The notes beneath the pieces are model-generated. The model was given only the letters and a program-made list of their open reading frames with translations, ran no database searches and had not been told where the DNA came from. DNA of 64,000 bases from Bacteroidota bacterium (lineage in GTDB: Bacteria; Bacteroidota; Rhodothermia; JANXDC01): NCBI GenBank assembly GCA_025059945.1, contig JANXDC010000004.1, forward strand, positions 310,001 to 374,000, read 5' to 3'. Positions 1 through 9,112 of this stretch are shown here, piece by piece. The number at the start of each line of letters is the position of its first letter. The first letter of the stretch is position 1. The translations under genes and the position numbers were made by a program.

Positions 1-152
1 TACGGTATCTGGCGTCCGATGGGGAGCGCGCTGTGGTGCTCGGTCGGCTTTGCGAGGCGGACACGCAGGGCTGCGTGCTGGAGACGTCGGCGGGTCCCAT
101 GCGGCTCCCCTATGAGGACATTGAAGAGGCGGTAGTCCAGATAGAATTCTGA
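1..152 (+). CDS. rimP: Ribosome maturation factor RimP, C-terminal fragment
   Basis: Only the last 49 codons are in the window; the reading frame begins at base 3 and stops with TGA at 150-152. The fragment ends MRLPYEDIEEAVVQIEF, which matches the usual end of the RimP C-terminal SH3-like domain (a P-Y/F-E-D-I motif before a short beta strand). RimP assists maturation of the 30S subunit. Its place directly upstream of nusA, 36 bases away, is the standard bacterial order and supports the call. The 5' part lies outside the window. Confidence 0.85.
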   Translation, partial: RYLASDGERAVVLGRLCEADTQGCVLETSAGPMRLPYEDIEEAVVQIEF

Positions 153-188
153 GGCGCGCCGCATCAGCGCAAAGTCGGATTGGGCGTC

Positions 189-1442
189 ATGAAAAACGAA
201 CTGGTATCCTTATTTGCTGAACTGGCCCGGGAAAAGGGGATCGACCGGGACACGCTGCAGACGATCATCGAAGATGTGTTCCGGCTCATGTTGCGCAAAC
301 GCTTCGGCAACGAGGAGCCCTTCGACGTGATCGTCAACTTCGACAAGGGTGATCTGCAGATCTGGCATGTGCGCGAGGTCGTCGAGGATGGGGCCGTTGA
401 GGATCCGGTTTTGCAGATCCCCCTCTCCCAGGCTCGCCAGATCGATCCAGAATGCGAACTAGGGGAGGAGGTGGCCGAAGAGATCCAAATGAAAGCCTTC
501 GATCGCCGCCTCATCCTCATGGCCAAGCAGCTCCTAAGCCAGAAGATCCGGGACATCGAGAAAGACAATATCTTCGAGGAATACTCCAAGATGATCGGCG
601 AGATCGTCGTGGGCGATGTCTATCAGGTTCGCCGCGACGAGGTGCTGGTCAATCACGGTCGCACGGAGCTTATTCTGCCGAAAAAGGAACAAATCCCCAA
701 GGATCGCTATCGCAAGGGGGATACGATTCGCGCCGTGATCAAGAGCGTGGAGCGCATCAACGGCAACCCACGCATCGTCATCAGCCGAGCCGATCCTTTG
801 TTCCTGCAGCGTCTTTTTGAGATCGAGGTGCCGGAGATCTACGACGGGATCGTGGAGATCAAGAAGATCGTCCGGGAGCCCGGGGAGCGGGCCAAGGTGG
901 CCGTGCTCTCCCACGATGACCGGGTCGATCCTGTGGGCGCCTGTGTGGGCATGAAGGGCGTGCGTATCCACGCCATCGTGCGAGAGCTCAACAACGAGAA
1001 CATCGACGTAATCGCCTGGACGGACGATCCCGTTGAGCTCATCCGGCGCGCCCTGCAACCGGCCAAAGTGCTGCAGGTGGAGCTCGATCAGGCTAACCGG
1101 CGTGCTCGGGTGCTAGTCAAGCCCGATCAAGTGGCGCTGGCCATCGGCAAGGGGGGGCAGAACATTCGCCTGGCTTCGGCGCTGACAGGCTATGAGATCG
1201 ATGTGTATCGCGACATCGACCAGAGCGAAGAGGACGTGCCTCTGGAGGAGTTTGCCGACGAAATAGCTCCCGAGATCATCGAACGGCTTAAGGCGATCGG
1301 CTGCGACACCGCCCGCTCTGTGCTGCAGCTCAGCCAGGTTGAGCTTGAACGCCGCACGGGGCTTCCGGCCAGCGTGATCCAAGAGATCTACCGGATCTTG
1401 GAGGAGGAGTTCGAGGAGGGCGAATACGAGGAGGAAGCGTAA
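189..1442 (+). CDS. nusA: Transcription termination/antitermination factor NusA
   Basis: This 417-residue protein binds RNA polymerase and nascent RNA and modulates pausing, termination and antitermination. The order is an N-terminal polymerase-binding domain (about 1-125), an S1 domain (about 130-200), KH1 with a GMKG loop near residue 252, and KH2 with GKGGQNIR near residue 319. An acidic tail with a helix-hairpin-helix-like segment follows and ends in a run of Glu. The length fits FCB-group NusA, which lacks the long acidic repeats of enterobacteria. I chose the ATG at 189 because the open frame reaches a TTG at 180 only three codons further upstream; that TTG cannot be excluded. infB follows after 9 bases. 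Confidence 0.95.
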   Translation: MKNELVSLFAELAREKGIDRDTLQTIIEDVFRLMLRKRFGNEEPFDVIVNFDKGDLQIWHVREVVEDGAVEDPVLQIPLSQARQIDPECELGEEVAEEIQMKAFDRRLILMAKQLLSQKIRDIEKDNIFEEYSKMIGEIVVGDVYQVRRDEVLVNHGRTELILPKKEQIPKDRYRKGDTIRAVIKSVERINGNPRIVISRADPLFLQRLFEIEVPEIYDGIVEIKKIVREPGERAKVAVLSHDDRVDPVGACVGMKGVRIHAIVRELNNENIDVIAWTDDPVELIRRALQPAKVLQVELDQANRRARVLVKPDQVALAIGKGGQNIRLASALTGYEIDVYRDIDQSEEDVPLEEFADEIAPEIIERLKAIGCDTARSVLQLSQVELERRTGLPASVIQEIYRILEEEFEEGEYEEEA

Positions 1443-1451
1443 CGGACGCCT

Positions 1452-4169
1452 ATGGCCCAAGTGCGTTTATTTAAAGTCGCCCGCGAGCTGAACCTGGGCA
1501 CCGATACCATCGTGGCCCACTTGCGGAAGAAGGGCTTCGACATCGAGAACAACCCCAATGCGAAGCTCACCGACGAGATGTACGTGGAGATCCTGACGCA
1601 TTTCCGCAAGGATAAAGAGGCCTTCGAGCGGCATCGGCGCAAGGAGCAGCTGTTTCGGGAGCGCGAGGAGCAGCGCAAGCGCCTCCGGCATGAGGTGGTG
1701 ACCGTGGACTCTGAGGTGGGCGAGGTTGTGGTGGCCGAACCCCCCGCAGCCCCTGAACCCTCTGTGGGGGCGCCAGCCGAGCTCGAGCCCCCTACGGAAC
1801 CCGTTGAGGTCCTAGAGGCCGCTCTTGAGGAGCCTCAAGAGGCCCCTCCGGTGGTGTCCGAAGAGGTGGCCTCAGAGCCCGCTGGTGAGGTCCCGTCCCC
1901 TTCGCAAGAGCCTGAGCCTCTTGCTGAGCCTGTCTCCGCTTCTGAGGAGCCCCACGAATCGGTTTTGTCCCCTCCCTCTGGTGAGGTCATTCGGGCTAAG
2001 GATCGGGTGCGGCTGCCCGGTCTTACGGTGGTGGGCAAGATCGAATACGACAAGGGTAAGCTCAAGCCGGAGGCGGCACCCGGAGAGAAGCCCGAGCAGA
2101 AAGTCGAGGAGGAGCCAGAGAAGAAGAAAAAGAAGAAACGCAAACGCATCGCCGCGCCGATGAGCGTCGAGGAAGAGGAGCTGCCGCTGGTGAAGAAGGG
2201 CGCCATACTGGCCCGAGAGCCCGTGGCCAAGAAGAAGAAAAAGAAAAAGGCGCCCGTGGTCGACGAGGAAGAGGTGGCGCGGATGCTGCGCGAGACCATG
2301 GCCGAGATGGAGCGCTCTGCGGGTGGCCGCCGGGGCAAACTACGCCGGGCCAAGCGTGAGGAGCGCGCCGCGCAGCGCGAGCTGGAACGGCAGCAGGCTG
2401 AGCTGGAGGCCGGTCTGTTGCGGGTAAGCGAGTTTGTAACCGCCCGTGAGCTAGCCGAGCTCATGCACGTGGACGTGGGCGAGGTCCTGACAAGATGTCT
2501 GGCCTTGGGGCTGCCCGTCTCGATCAACCAACGCCTGGACGCCGACACGATCACCCTACTGGCCGACGAGTTCGGCTATCAGGTGCAATTTGTCGACACC
2601 ACGGAGCTGCTAGAGGTCAGCGAGGAGGCCCCAGATAAGCCTGAGGATTTGCGAACGCGTCCGCCGATTGTGACCGTTATGGGGCACGTCGATCACGGGA
2701 AGACCTCCCTGCTGGACTACATCCGCCACACCAACGTTGTGGCCGGGGAGGCAGGGGGCATCACCCAGCACATCGGCGCCTACGAGGTCACGCTTCCAGA
2801 CGGGCGCCAGATCACGTTCCTGGATACGCCCGGACATGAGGCCTTTACGGCCATGCGCGCCCGCGGGACCCAGGTCACGGATATCGTCGTGCTTGTGGTG
2901 GCAGCCGATGACCAGGTTATGCCCCAGACCGTGGAGGCCATCAATCACGCCAAGGCTGCTGGGGTGCCGATCGTGGTGGCCATCAACAAAATCGACAAGC
3001 CGGAAGCCAATCCGGATCGGATTCGCCAGCAGCTGGCCGAACACGGGGTGCTGGTCGAAGAATGGGGCGGACGATATCAGTGCGCCGAGATCTCGGCCAA
3101 GACGGGCCAAAATGTGGACGCGCTACTGGAGAAGATCCTGCTCGAGGCCGAGTTGCTTGAACTCAAGGCCAATCCGAATCGCAAGGCCCAAGGCACGGTT
3201 ATCGAAGCCAAGCTGGACAAGGGCCGCGGGGTAGTGGCCACGGTGCTCGTACAAAACGGTACCCTGCGTCCGGGCGACCCGTTTGTGGCTGGGCTTACCC
3301 ACGGCAAGGTGCGCGCTCTTTTCAACGAGCGCGATCAGCGCGTGGAAGCCGCCGGTCCATCCACGCCGGTGCAGGTGCTCGGTTTTGAAGATTTGCCTCA
3401 AGCTGGGGATCGCTTCTTGGTGGTTTCCGATGAGCGGGAGGCCCGTGAGATCGCTCTTAAACGCCAACAAATCAAGCGCGAGCAGGATCTGCGGCGGCGC
3501 AAGCATCTGTCCCTGGAGGATGTCTCCCGGCAGATGGCCGCTGGCCAACTGCAGGAGCTCAACATCATCCTCAAAGGCGACGTGGCCGGATCGGTTGAGG
3601 CCCTCGGAGATGCGCTTCATAAGCTCTCCCGCGACGAAGTGCGGGTGCACATCATCCACAGCGGCGTCGGGGCCATCACGGAATCCGATGTGCTGTTGGC
3701 CTCAGCTTCTAACGCCGTGATTATAGGTTTTCAGGTGCGCCCGTCGGCTGCAGCGCGCAAGCTGGCCGAACAGGAGCAGATCGACATCCGGCTTTATTCG
3801 ATCATCTACGATGCGATCAACGACGTCAAATCCGCTCTGGAGGGGCTGCTGGCCCCCGAGCGCAAGGAACAGATCGTCGGCACGGCCGAGGTGCGGGCTA
3901 CGTTCAAAGTCCCCAAGGTGGGCACGGTGGCCGGCTGTTACGTAAGCGAAGGGCGCATCCGCCGCAGCGATCGCATTCGCCTGATTCGCGATGGGGTGGT
4001 CATTTACGAGGGCCGGTTGGCCTCGCTGAAGCGCTTCAAGGACGACGTTCGGGAGGTCGGCGCAGGCTACGAATGCGGTATGGGGATCGAAGGGTATAAC
4101 GACATCAAAGTAGGCGATCTTATCGAAGCCTACGAGATCGTGGAAACCAAGCGCACTTTGGATGCATGA
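1452..4169 (+). CDS. infB: Translation initiation factor IF-2
   Basis: IF-2 is the GTPase that places initiator tRNA on the 30S subunit and promotes subunit joining. The 905 residues begin with an IF2_N segment ([21 protein letters not shown]), then about 270 residues of low-complexity Pro/Glu/Ala sequence with two poly-Lys stretches near residues 225 and 265. A second IF2_N-like segment follows around 325-375. The G domain shows GHVDHGKT from residue 411, DTPGHEAF near 458 and NKID near 512, followed by domains II to IV. The long disordered N-terminus is typical of high-GC lineages. Its stop overlaps the rbfA start in ATGA, which suggests translational coupling. Confidence 0.97.
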   Translation: MAQVRLFKVARELNLGTDTIVAHLRKKGFDIENNPNAKLTDEMYVEILTHFRKDKEAFERHRRKEQLFREREEQRKRLRHEVVTVDSEVGEVVVAEPPAAPEPSVGAPAELEPPTEPVEVLEAALEEPQEAPPVVSEEVASEPAGEVPSPSQEPEPLAEPVSASEEPHESVLSPPSGEVIRAKDRVRLPGLTVVGKIEYDKGKLKPEAAPGEKPEQKVEEEPEKKKKKKRKRIAAPMSVEEEELPLVKKGAILAREPVAKKKKKKKAPVVDEEEVARMLRETMAEMERSAGGRRGKLRRAKREERAAQRELERQQAELEAGLLRVSEFVTARELAELMHVDVGEVLTRCLALGLPVSINQRLDADTITLLADEFGYQVQFVDTTELLEVSEEAPDKPEDLRTRPPIVTVMGHVDHGKTSLLDYIRHTNVVAGEAGGITQHIGAYEVTLPDGRQITFLDTPGHEAFTAMRARGTQVTDIVVLVVAADDQVMPQTVEAINHAKAAGVPIVVAINKIDKPEANPDRIRQQLAEHGVLVEEWGGRYQCAEISAKTGQNVDALLEKILLEAELLELKANPNRKAQGTVIEAKLDKGRGVVATVLVQNGTLRPGDPFVAGLTHGKVRALFNERDQRVEAAGPSTPVQVLGFEDLPQAGDRFLVVSDEREAREIALKRQQIKREQDLRRRKHLSLEDVSRQMAAGQLQELNIILKGDVAGSVEALGDALHKLSRDEVRVHIIHSGVGAITESDVLLASASNAVIIGFQVRPSAAARKLAEQEQIDIRLYSIIYDAINDVKSALEGLLAPERKEQIVGTAEVRATFKVPKVGTVAGCYVSEGRIRRSDRIRLIRDGVVIYEGRLASLKRFKDDVREVGAGYECGMGIEGYNDIKVGDLIEAYEIVETKRTLDA

Positions 4170-4564
4170 GCAGCGAACGCCGTGTTGAGCGCGTCAGCTC
4201 CCTCATCAAGCGGGAGCTGGCCGACATCTTGGAGACGGAGTTCCGAGAGGTCTCGCATGCTTTGGTGACCGTGACCAAGGTGCAGATGCCGCGCGACTTG
4301 AGCCTTGCGCGCGTATACGTGAGCATTATGGGGGATCCGGCTACGCAGCGGGTGGCGCTGGAGCGCTTGCGCGAGCAGACCCCTGAGATCCGGCGTGCGC
4401 TCTCAGCCCGCATCCGGCACCATCTGCGCGCGATGCCGGAACTTCAATTCATACACGACGACACCCAGGACTACGTCGAACGTCTTGAGGCGCTCTTCGC
4501 CCAAATCCACCGACAACGTTCCCCTCGATCCGATGTCTCTTCCTCGGGTGATACGCTCCCATGA
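4166..4564 (+). CDS. rbfA: 30S ribosome-binding factor RbfA
   Basis: This 132-residue single KH-type domain protein is needed for late maturation of the 16S rRNA 5' end. Recognisable are the N-terminal R-V[12 protein letters not shown] segment, the V-T-K-V-x-M-P-R-D-L-S-x-A-R-V-Y-V-S strand, and P-E-L-x-F-I-x-D near the end. The ATG overlaps the infB stop by four bases. The 3' end overlaps the chosen truB start by about 30 bases, which is unusual within this operon and leaves some doubt about the truB start rather than about rbfA. Confidence 0.93.
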   Translation: MSSERRVERVSSLIKRELADILETEFREVSHALVTVTKVQMPRDLSLARVYVSIMGDPATQRVALERLREQTPEIRRALSARIRHHLRAMPELQFIHDDTQDYVERLEALFAQIHRQRSPRSDVSSSGDTLP

Positions 4565-5252
4565 GGGCGCTCTGCGGCCGGTTCCGGATACCGGCTATGT
4601 GCTGCCGGTGGACAAACCCATAGGCTGGAGTTCTTTTGACGTGGTGCGTTGGCTGCGGCGCCGGCTCCCTGTGCGCAAGATCGGGCACGCCGGTACGCTC
4701 GATCCCATGGCCACGGGCTTGTTGCTGTGCGGCGTGGGTCGGGCTACCCGATCTTTAGGTGCCTTTATGGCCTTGCCTAAAACGTACCAAGGCCGGTTTC
4801 GGCTGGGCGCCATCACGCCCAGCTACGATGCGGAGACCCCTATTACGGAAGAACGCCCCTGGGAGCATGTGCGACTTGAAGCGGTGCGCGCAGCCGCGCA
4901 ACGGTTCGTGGGGCGGATCGCGCAGGTGCCCCCTCCGTATTCGGCTGTCAAGCAGCAGGGGACTCCGGCCTACCTGCGGGCGCGGCGGGGGGAGGCCGTG
5001 ACCTTGGAGCCTCGCTTGGTCGAGGTGTATGCATTTGAGATACTGCAGATGTCAGGCCCTGAGGTCGTCTTTTGGGTGCACTGCGGCAAGGGCGTCTACG
5101 TGCGTGCTCTGGTGCACGAGCTGGGCCAGATCTTGGGGGTGGGCGCCTATCTTACGGAACTACGTCGCACCGCGGTCGGGCCCTATCGGGTTGAAGAGGC
5201 TTGGACGATCCCGGATCTGGAGCGCGCCTTAGCGGCGGAAAAAACCCCATGA
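4533..5252 (+). CDS. truB: tRNA pseudouridine(55) synthase TruB
   Basis: This 239-residue enzyme converts U55 of the tRNA T-loop to pseudouridine. The conserved N-terminal motif DKPxGWSSFDVVRWLR and the catalytic motif GHAGTLDPMATGLL (Asp57 in this numbering) are present, followed by TYxGxxxLG and the V-x-C-x-x-G-x-Y-V-R-A-L segment. The open frame extends upstream to 4395 inside rbfA, but ATG 4533 gives the normal short lead before the first motif. A GTG at 4548 is another option. The TGA overlaps the ribF ATG. Confidence 0.93.
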   Translation: MSLPRVIRSHEGALRPVPDTGYVLPVDKPIGWSSFDVVRWLRRRLPVRKIGHAGTLDPMATGLLLCGVGRATRSLGAFMALPKTYQGRFRLGAITPSYDAETPITEERPWEHVRLEAVRAAAQRFVGRIAQVPPPYSAVKQQGTPAYLRARRGEAVTLEPRLVEVYAFEILQMSGPEVVFWVHCGKGVYVRALVHELGQILGVGAYLTELRRTAVGPYRVEEAWTIPDLERALAAEKTP

Positions 5253-6196
5253 CCGCTCCGTATATTTGGTTAGATGAGCTGACGGAATCCCAACCGTCTG
5301 TGGTGACCGTGGGGACCTTCGACGGCGTGCACCGGGGGCATCAAGTGATCCTCGGGCGCGTCCGAGAGCGCGCCCGATCCTTGGGCCTCCGCAGCGTAGC
5401 CTTGACGTTTCACCCGCATCCCCGGCAGGTTCTGCATCCCGAAGTGGGCCCCCATCGACTTCTGAGCACCCTTTCGGAACGGGCTGGGCTCATTCGAGAG
5501 CTGGGCATCGATGAGGTCGTGGTGGTGCGCTTTACCCATGAGTTCGCGCAGATGGACTCCGAGACATTTGTACGCCAGATGCTTTTGGATCGCCTGGGGA
5601 TGCGTCAGATGGTTGTGGGCTACGACCATCATTTCGGCAGGGACCGTCAGGGGGATCCCGAGACGTTGTGGCGCTTATCGAAGCGCTGGGGTTTTCATCT
5701 GGAGGTCATACCCCCGCAGCAGGTGCACGCTTTAACCATAAGCAGCACCCAAATTCGTCAGGCGCTCGCGCAAGGGGACGTTCTGTTGGCCTGGGAGCTC
5801 TTGGGGCGTCCGTACTGGATCTCCGGCACCGTAGTGCCGGGTCGGGGGCGCGGTCGGATGCTAGGCTTTCCCACAGCCAACTTGTCGATACCTCCGGAGA
5901 AGTTTCTGCCTGCCCAGGGGGTCTATGCCGTCGACGTAACCCTCCCCAACGGGGCATCCTATCGGGGTATGCTTAACCTGGGTCATCGGCCCACGTTTGG
6001 GGATTCAGAGTGCGTGCCCGAGGTGCATCTGCTGGGGTTCTCGGGGGAGCTTTACGGGGAGGTGTTGTGGGTGGAATGCCTGGCGCACCTGCGTCCGGTG
6101 CAGCGTTTTCCGGACGCTGAAGCCCTGCGCCGGCAATTGGAGGCGGATCGGGCCCGTTGCGCAGCGCTTCGCCGTGATGTACTTTTGCACGCTTGA
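5249..6196 (+). CDS. ribF: Bifunctional riboflavin kinase / FAD synthetase
   Basis: RibF phosphorylates riboflavin to FMN and adenylylates it to FAD. The N-terminal nucleotidyltransferase domain shows TVGTFDGVHRGH near residue 20 and the later I-S-S-T-x-I-R motif. The C-terminal flavokinase domain shows GFPTANL near residue 206 and the Y-G-x-x-L family core. Its 315 residues are normal for the family. The ATG at 5249 overlaps the truB stop (ATGA); an open frame continues upstream to 5201 but those codons encode no conserved sequence. Placement between truB and rpsO is the common bacterial order. Confidence 0.95.
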   Translation: MTAPYIWLDELTESQPSVVTVGTFDGVHRGHQVILGRVRERARSLGLRSVALTFHPHPRQVLHPEVGPHRLLSTLSERAGLIRELGIDEVVVVRFTHEFAQMDSETFVRQMLLDRLGMRQMVVGYDHHFGRDRQGDPETLWRLSKRWGFHLEVIPPQQVHALTISSTQIRQALAQGDVLLAWELLGRPYWISGTVVPGRGRGRMLGFPTANLSIPPEKFLPAQGVYAVDVTLPNGASYRGMLNLGHRPTFGDSECVPEVHLLGFSGELYGEVLWVECLAHLRPVQRFPDAEALRRQLEADRARCAALRRDVLLHA

Positions 6197-6239
6197 AGAG
6201 TGTTTGCGATTCTATTTTCGCTGAGGAGCTGCTACTCTG

Positions 6240-6506
6240 ATGCTGACAAAAGAGGAAAAAAGGGCCATATTTGAGCGCTTTGGAAGGGGGCCGAGCGACA
6301 CGGGGTCGCCCGAAGCGCAAATCGCGCTCTTTACCGAGCGCATCAACCGTTTGACCGAGCACCTGAACACGCACAGGAAAGATCACGCTACGCGCCTGGG
6401 GTTGCTCAAACTCGTGGGCAAGCGTAGACGGTTGCTCGAATACCTCAAACGTAAAGATTACGACCGATACAAGGCCCTGATCGAAACGCTTAATTTGCGC
6501 AAATAA
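6240..6506 (+). CDS. rpsO: 30S ribosomal protein S15
   Basis: S15 is a primary 16S rRNA-binding protein of the 30S platform. The 88 residues are a full-length match to the family: the [14 protein letters not shown] segment, the LTEHL-x-x-H-x-K-D-H-x-x-R-x-G-L-L-x-L-V-x-K-R-R-R-L-L-x-Y-L-K core, and Y-x-x-L-I-x-x-L-x-L-R at the end. A GAGGAG ribosome binding site lies 12-17 bases before the ATG. In many bacteria S15 represses its own translation through an mRNA leader; I do not see a diagnostic leader here. A strong hairpin begins right after the stop codon. Confidence 0.97.
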   Translation: MLTKEEKRAIFERFGRGPSDTGSPEAQIALFTERINRLTEHLNTHRKDHATRLGLLKLVGKRRRLLEYLKRKDYDRYKALIETLNLRK

Positions 6507-6540
6507 CCAAGGGGCACCGAGCGCTATCGGTGCCCCTTGG
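6507..6540. terminator. Perfect 14-bp hairpin between rpsO and pnp
   Basis: The arms CCAAGGGGCACCGA (6507-6520) and its exact complement (6527-6540) enclose a 6-base loop. In the plus direction no T tract follows, so it is not a textbook terminator for rpsO; it could instead be an RNA processing or stability hairpin, as known between rpsO and pnp in enterobacteria. Read on the minus strand the stem is followed by TTATTT, so it may terminate transcription coming from the right. Confidence 0.6.
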
Positions 6541-6565
6541 CGTAAAACCAGGGTCCTTCAGAGTA

Positions 6566-6721
6566 TTACAAGAGAAAATCTAAACGCCCGTCTGCCGTCC
6601 GCGTGGTGGGGCCGTAGAGCGCCGCGTACAGGGGCGCCTCCCGCGCAAGCGCTGTCCAACGCGCAGGGTCTGCAAGTGCTCCAACAGGCGGATCGTCAGT
6701 TCGGGGGGAGTAAGCGAGCAT
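6566..6721 (-). CDS. Possible 51-codon antisense ORF opposite the pnp leader
   Basis: An ATG at 6721 (sharing its CATG with the pnp start codon) opens 51 codons ending LYAALYGPTTRTADGRLDFLL. I do not recognise the product. Support is limited: the only hairpin downstream on this strand (6507-6540) is followed by a T-rich stretch, and the composition looks protein-like. Against it are the absence of a clear ribosome binding site and full overlap with the pnp leader. Treat it as a hypothesis rather than an established gene. Confidence 0.22.
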   Translation of the reverse strand: MLAYSPRTDDPPVGALADPARWTALAREAPLYAALYGPTTRTADGRLDFLL

Positions 6722-9080
6722 GCACAAGCCGACGCTATGGACCACGACGGTGGAGCTTGAACCGGGCCGGCCGCTGCAGGTCGAGACCGGGCGCCTGGCT
6801 CGCCAGGCCGACGGATCGGCCGTGGTGCGTCTGGGGGATACGATGGTGCTCTGCACCGTATGCGCTAGCCCCTCGCCCAGGGAGGGCCAAAGCTTCTTTC
6901 CGCTCACGGTAGAGTACCGGGAGAAGTACTACGCCGGCGGGAAATTCCCGGGCGGCTTTATCAAACGCGAAGGCCGGCCCAACGAGAAAGAGATCCTATC
7001 GGCTCGGCTTATCGACCGGGCCATCCGGCCCCTGTTCCCAGAGGGGTTTTTAAACGAGGTGCAGGTGATCTGTACCGTGATCTCCTCTGATGGCCAAAAC
7101 GATGCAGACGTGTTGGCCGGCATCGGCGCATCGGCCGCCATCCTGCTATCCGATCTGCCCTACAACGGACCCATGGCGGAGGTGCGCGTAGGCCGCCTCG
7201 GAGGGCGCTGGGTGCTGTTTCCCACGATTGCGGAGCTGGAGCAAAGCGATTGCAACATGGTCGTGGCCGGCACCTCGGAGTCTATCATCATGGTCGAGGG
7301 CGAGCTCAAGGAGGTCTCCGAATCCGATATGTTGGAGGCCATCGCTTTCGCGCACGAGGCGATTCGTCGGATCTGTCAGGCCCAGCTCGAGTTGGTCCAC
7401 CAGCGCTTCGGCGGCCCTCGGCCGGTCCGGCCCTTTGAGGTCCCGGTTTGGGATGAAGCGCTCTGGAATCGTGTGGAGGAGCTGGCCCGCCCCCGTTTGC
7501 GTGAGATCTTGCGGCGTCCGTACGTCAAGGCCGAATACCAGGAGGCCATTAGAGCCCTTAAGGAGGAGGTCATCGAGCAGCTTACCGGCCTGCCGGTGGC
7601 CGTGCCCGAGACCGAAGAGGGCCCACCCGTAGAGGTGCGCACGCCCGTCGAGGAGGAGGTAGGGCTTGAGGGCGTGTTGCCGGAGCAGGAGATCATCGTG
7701 CGGGCTCCGGAGTTCCCGGATCGGGCCGCGGAGGTGGCGCGCGCCTTCGACGAGCTCGAATATCGGGAGATGCGCCGCATGATTCTAGAGGAGAACCGTC
7801 GGCTCGACGGACGGCGCACAGACGAGATTCGGCCCATTTGGTGCGAGGTCGGGCTGTTGCCCCGGGTGCATGGCTCAGCCCTCTTCACGCGGGGCGAAAC
7901 CCAGGCGCTGGCCTCCGTTACGCTCGGCACCAAACTCGACGAGCAGATCATCGATGAGCTTTTCTACGACACCTCTAAGAGCTTCATGCTGCATTACAAC
8001 TTCCCGCCCTTCTCGACGGGAGAAGTCAAACCCATTCGCGGCGTCTCCCGTCGGGAGGTGGGCCATGGCAACTTAGCCGAACGGGCCCTGCGGGCCGTTT
8101 TGCCCTCCCGTGAGGTCTTTCCGTATACGATCCGTGTCGTATCCGAAATCCTGGAATCCAACGGGTCCTCCTCTATGGCCACCGTTTGCGCCGGCTCCCT
8201 AGCGCTCATGGACGCCGGCGTGCCCATACGTAAGGCTGTGGCCGGCATCGCCATGGGGCTCATCAAGGAGCAGGGCCAGGTGGCGATCTTAAGCGACATT
8301 TTGGGCGCCGAAGACCATCTGGGGGACATGGACTTCAAGGTCGCCGGCACGCGGGATGGCATCACGGCCTGTCAGATGGATATCAAGATCTCAGGCATTT
8401 CGCTGGACATTCTGGCGCGCGCTCTGGAGCAAGCCCGCCAGGGTCGGTTGCAGATCCTGGATCTCATGGATCAGGTGCTGGCTGAGCCGCGTCCGGATCT
8501 GTCACCGCATGCGCCGCGGCTGACCACATTAGAGATCGACGTATCCGACATCGGGGCCGTGATCGGGCCGGCCGGTCGGGTGATCCAGGAGATCCAGCGC
8601 GAAACCAAGACGGAGATCGTGGTGGAGGAAAAAGACGGGAGGGGGCTTGTTACGATTGCGGCTACGGATGCGGAAGCCGCCCAACGGGCCATAGAGTGGA
8701 TCAGTCGGATCACGGCCAAGCCCGTCGAGGGGCAGATCTACGAGGGAGTGGTGCGCAGCATCCAACCCTTCGGCGCGTTCGTGGAGATTCTGCCCGGTAA
8801 AGACGGCCTGTTGCACGTGAGCGAAATCGCCCACCGGCGCGTGGAGAATGTCTCCGATTACCTCAAGGTGGGCGATAGAATCCGTGTGCAACTGATCCGG
8901 ATCGAAGAGGGCGGCAAATTGCGCCTGAGCATGAAGTCGCTTCTGCCCAAGCCCGAGGGGGAGCAGCTGGGCCCTGAGCGTCGCCCCGCAAATGGTGGAA
9001 GCGGCAGGCCCTCGCAAACCCCTCCGCCCAGAGGAGGCAGATCTCCGCATCGTGGGGGACCGCCCAAGTCCCGACGCTGA
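6720..9080 (+). CDS. pnp: Polyribonucleotide nucleotidyltransferase (PNPase)
   Basis: PNPase degrades RNA 3' to 5' by phosphorolysis. The 786 residues contain two RNase PH-like core domains; the second holds [16 protein letters not shown] with the catalytic Asp residues. A KH domain ([11 protein letters not shown]) and an S1 domain ([18 protein letters not shown]) follow. The helical linker between the cores carries about 50 extra residues, rich in Glu, Pro and Val (roughly 290-345), and the protein ends in a basic Gly/Pro/Arg tail, so it is longer than the roughly 700 residues usual for the family. A GGGGGAG ribosome binding site lies about 9 bases before the ATG. Confidence 0.97.
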   Translation: MHKPTLWTTTVELEPGRPLQVETGRLARQADGSAVVRLGDTMVLCTVCASPSPREGQSFFPLTVEYREKYYAGGKFPGGFIKREGRPNEKEILSARLIDRAIRPLFPEGFLNEVQVICTVISSDGQNDADVLAGIGASAAILLSDLPYNGPMAEVRVGRLGGRWVLFPTIAELEQSDCNMVVAGTSESIIMVEGELKEVSESDMLEAIAFAHEAIRRICQAQLELVHQRFGGPRPVRPFEVPVWDEALWNRVEELARPRLREILRRPYVKAEYQEAIRALKEEVIEQLTGLPVAVPETEEGPPVEVRTPVEEEVGLEGVLPEQEIIVRAPEFPDRAAEVARAFDELEYREMRRMILEENRRLDGRRTDEIRPIWCEVGLLPRVHGSALFTRGETQALASVTLGTKLDEQIIDELFYDTSKSFMLHYNFPPFSTGEVKPIRGVSRREVGHGNLAERALRAVLPSREVFPYTIRVVSEILESNGSSSMATVCAGSLALMDAGVPIRKAVAGIAMGLIKEQGQVAILSDILGAEDHLGDMDFKVAGTRDGITACQMDIKISGISLDILARALEQARQGRLQILDLMDQVLAEPRPDLSPHAPRLTTLEIDVSDIGAVIGPAGRVIQEIQRETKTEIVVEEKDGRGLVTIAATDAEAAQRAIEWISRITAKPVEGQIYEGVVRSIQPFGAFVEILPGKDGLLHVSEIAHRRVENVSDYLKVGDRIRVQLIRIEEGGKLRLSMKSLLPKPEGEQLGPERRPANGGSGRPSQTPPPRGGRSPHRGGPPKSRR

Positions 9081-9112
9081 GATGGGCTATATGCGAGAAG
9101 GCCAATAGGTCC

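Noticed and set aside
2128-2260. Poly-lysine A-rich tracts in infB as a programmed frameshift site
   Set aside because: The frame is open and conserved through both tracts and no shifted frame encodes a plausible product.
5261-5268. TATATTTG inside the ribF start region as a promoter
   Set aside because: It matches TAnnTTTG, but there is no TTTG at 19-21 bases upstream, and the codons encode conserved ribF N-terminal residues in an operon interior.
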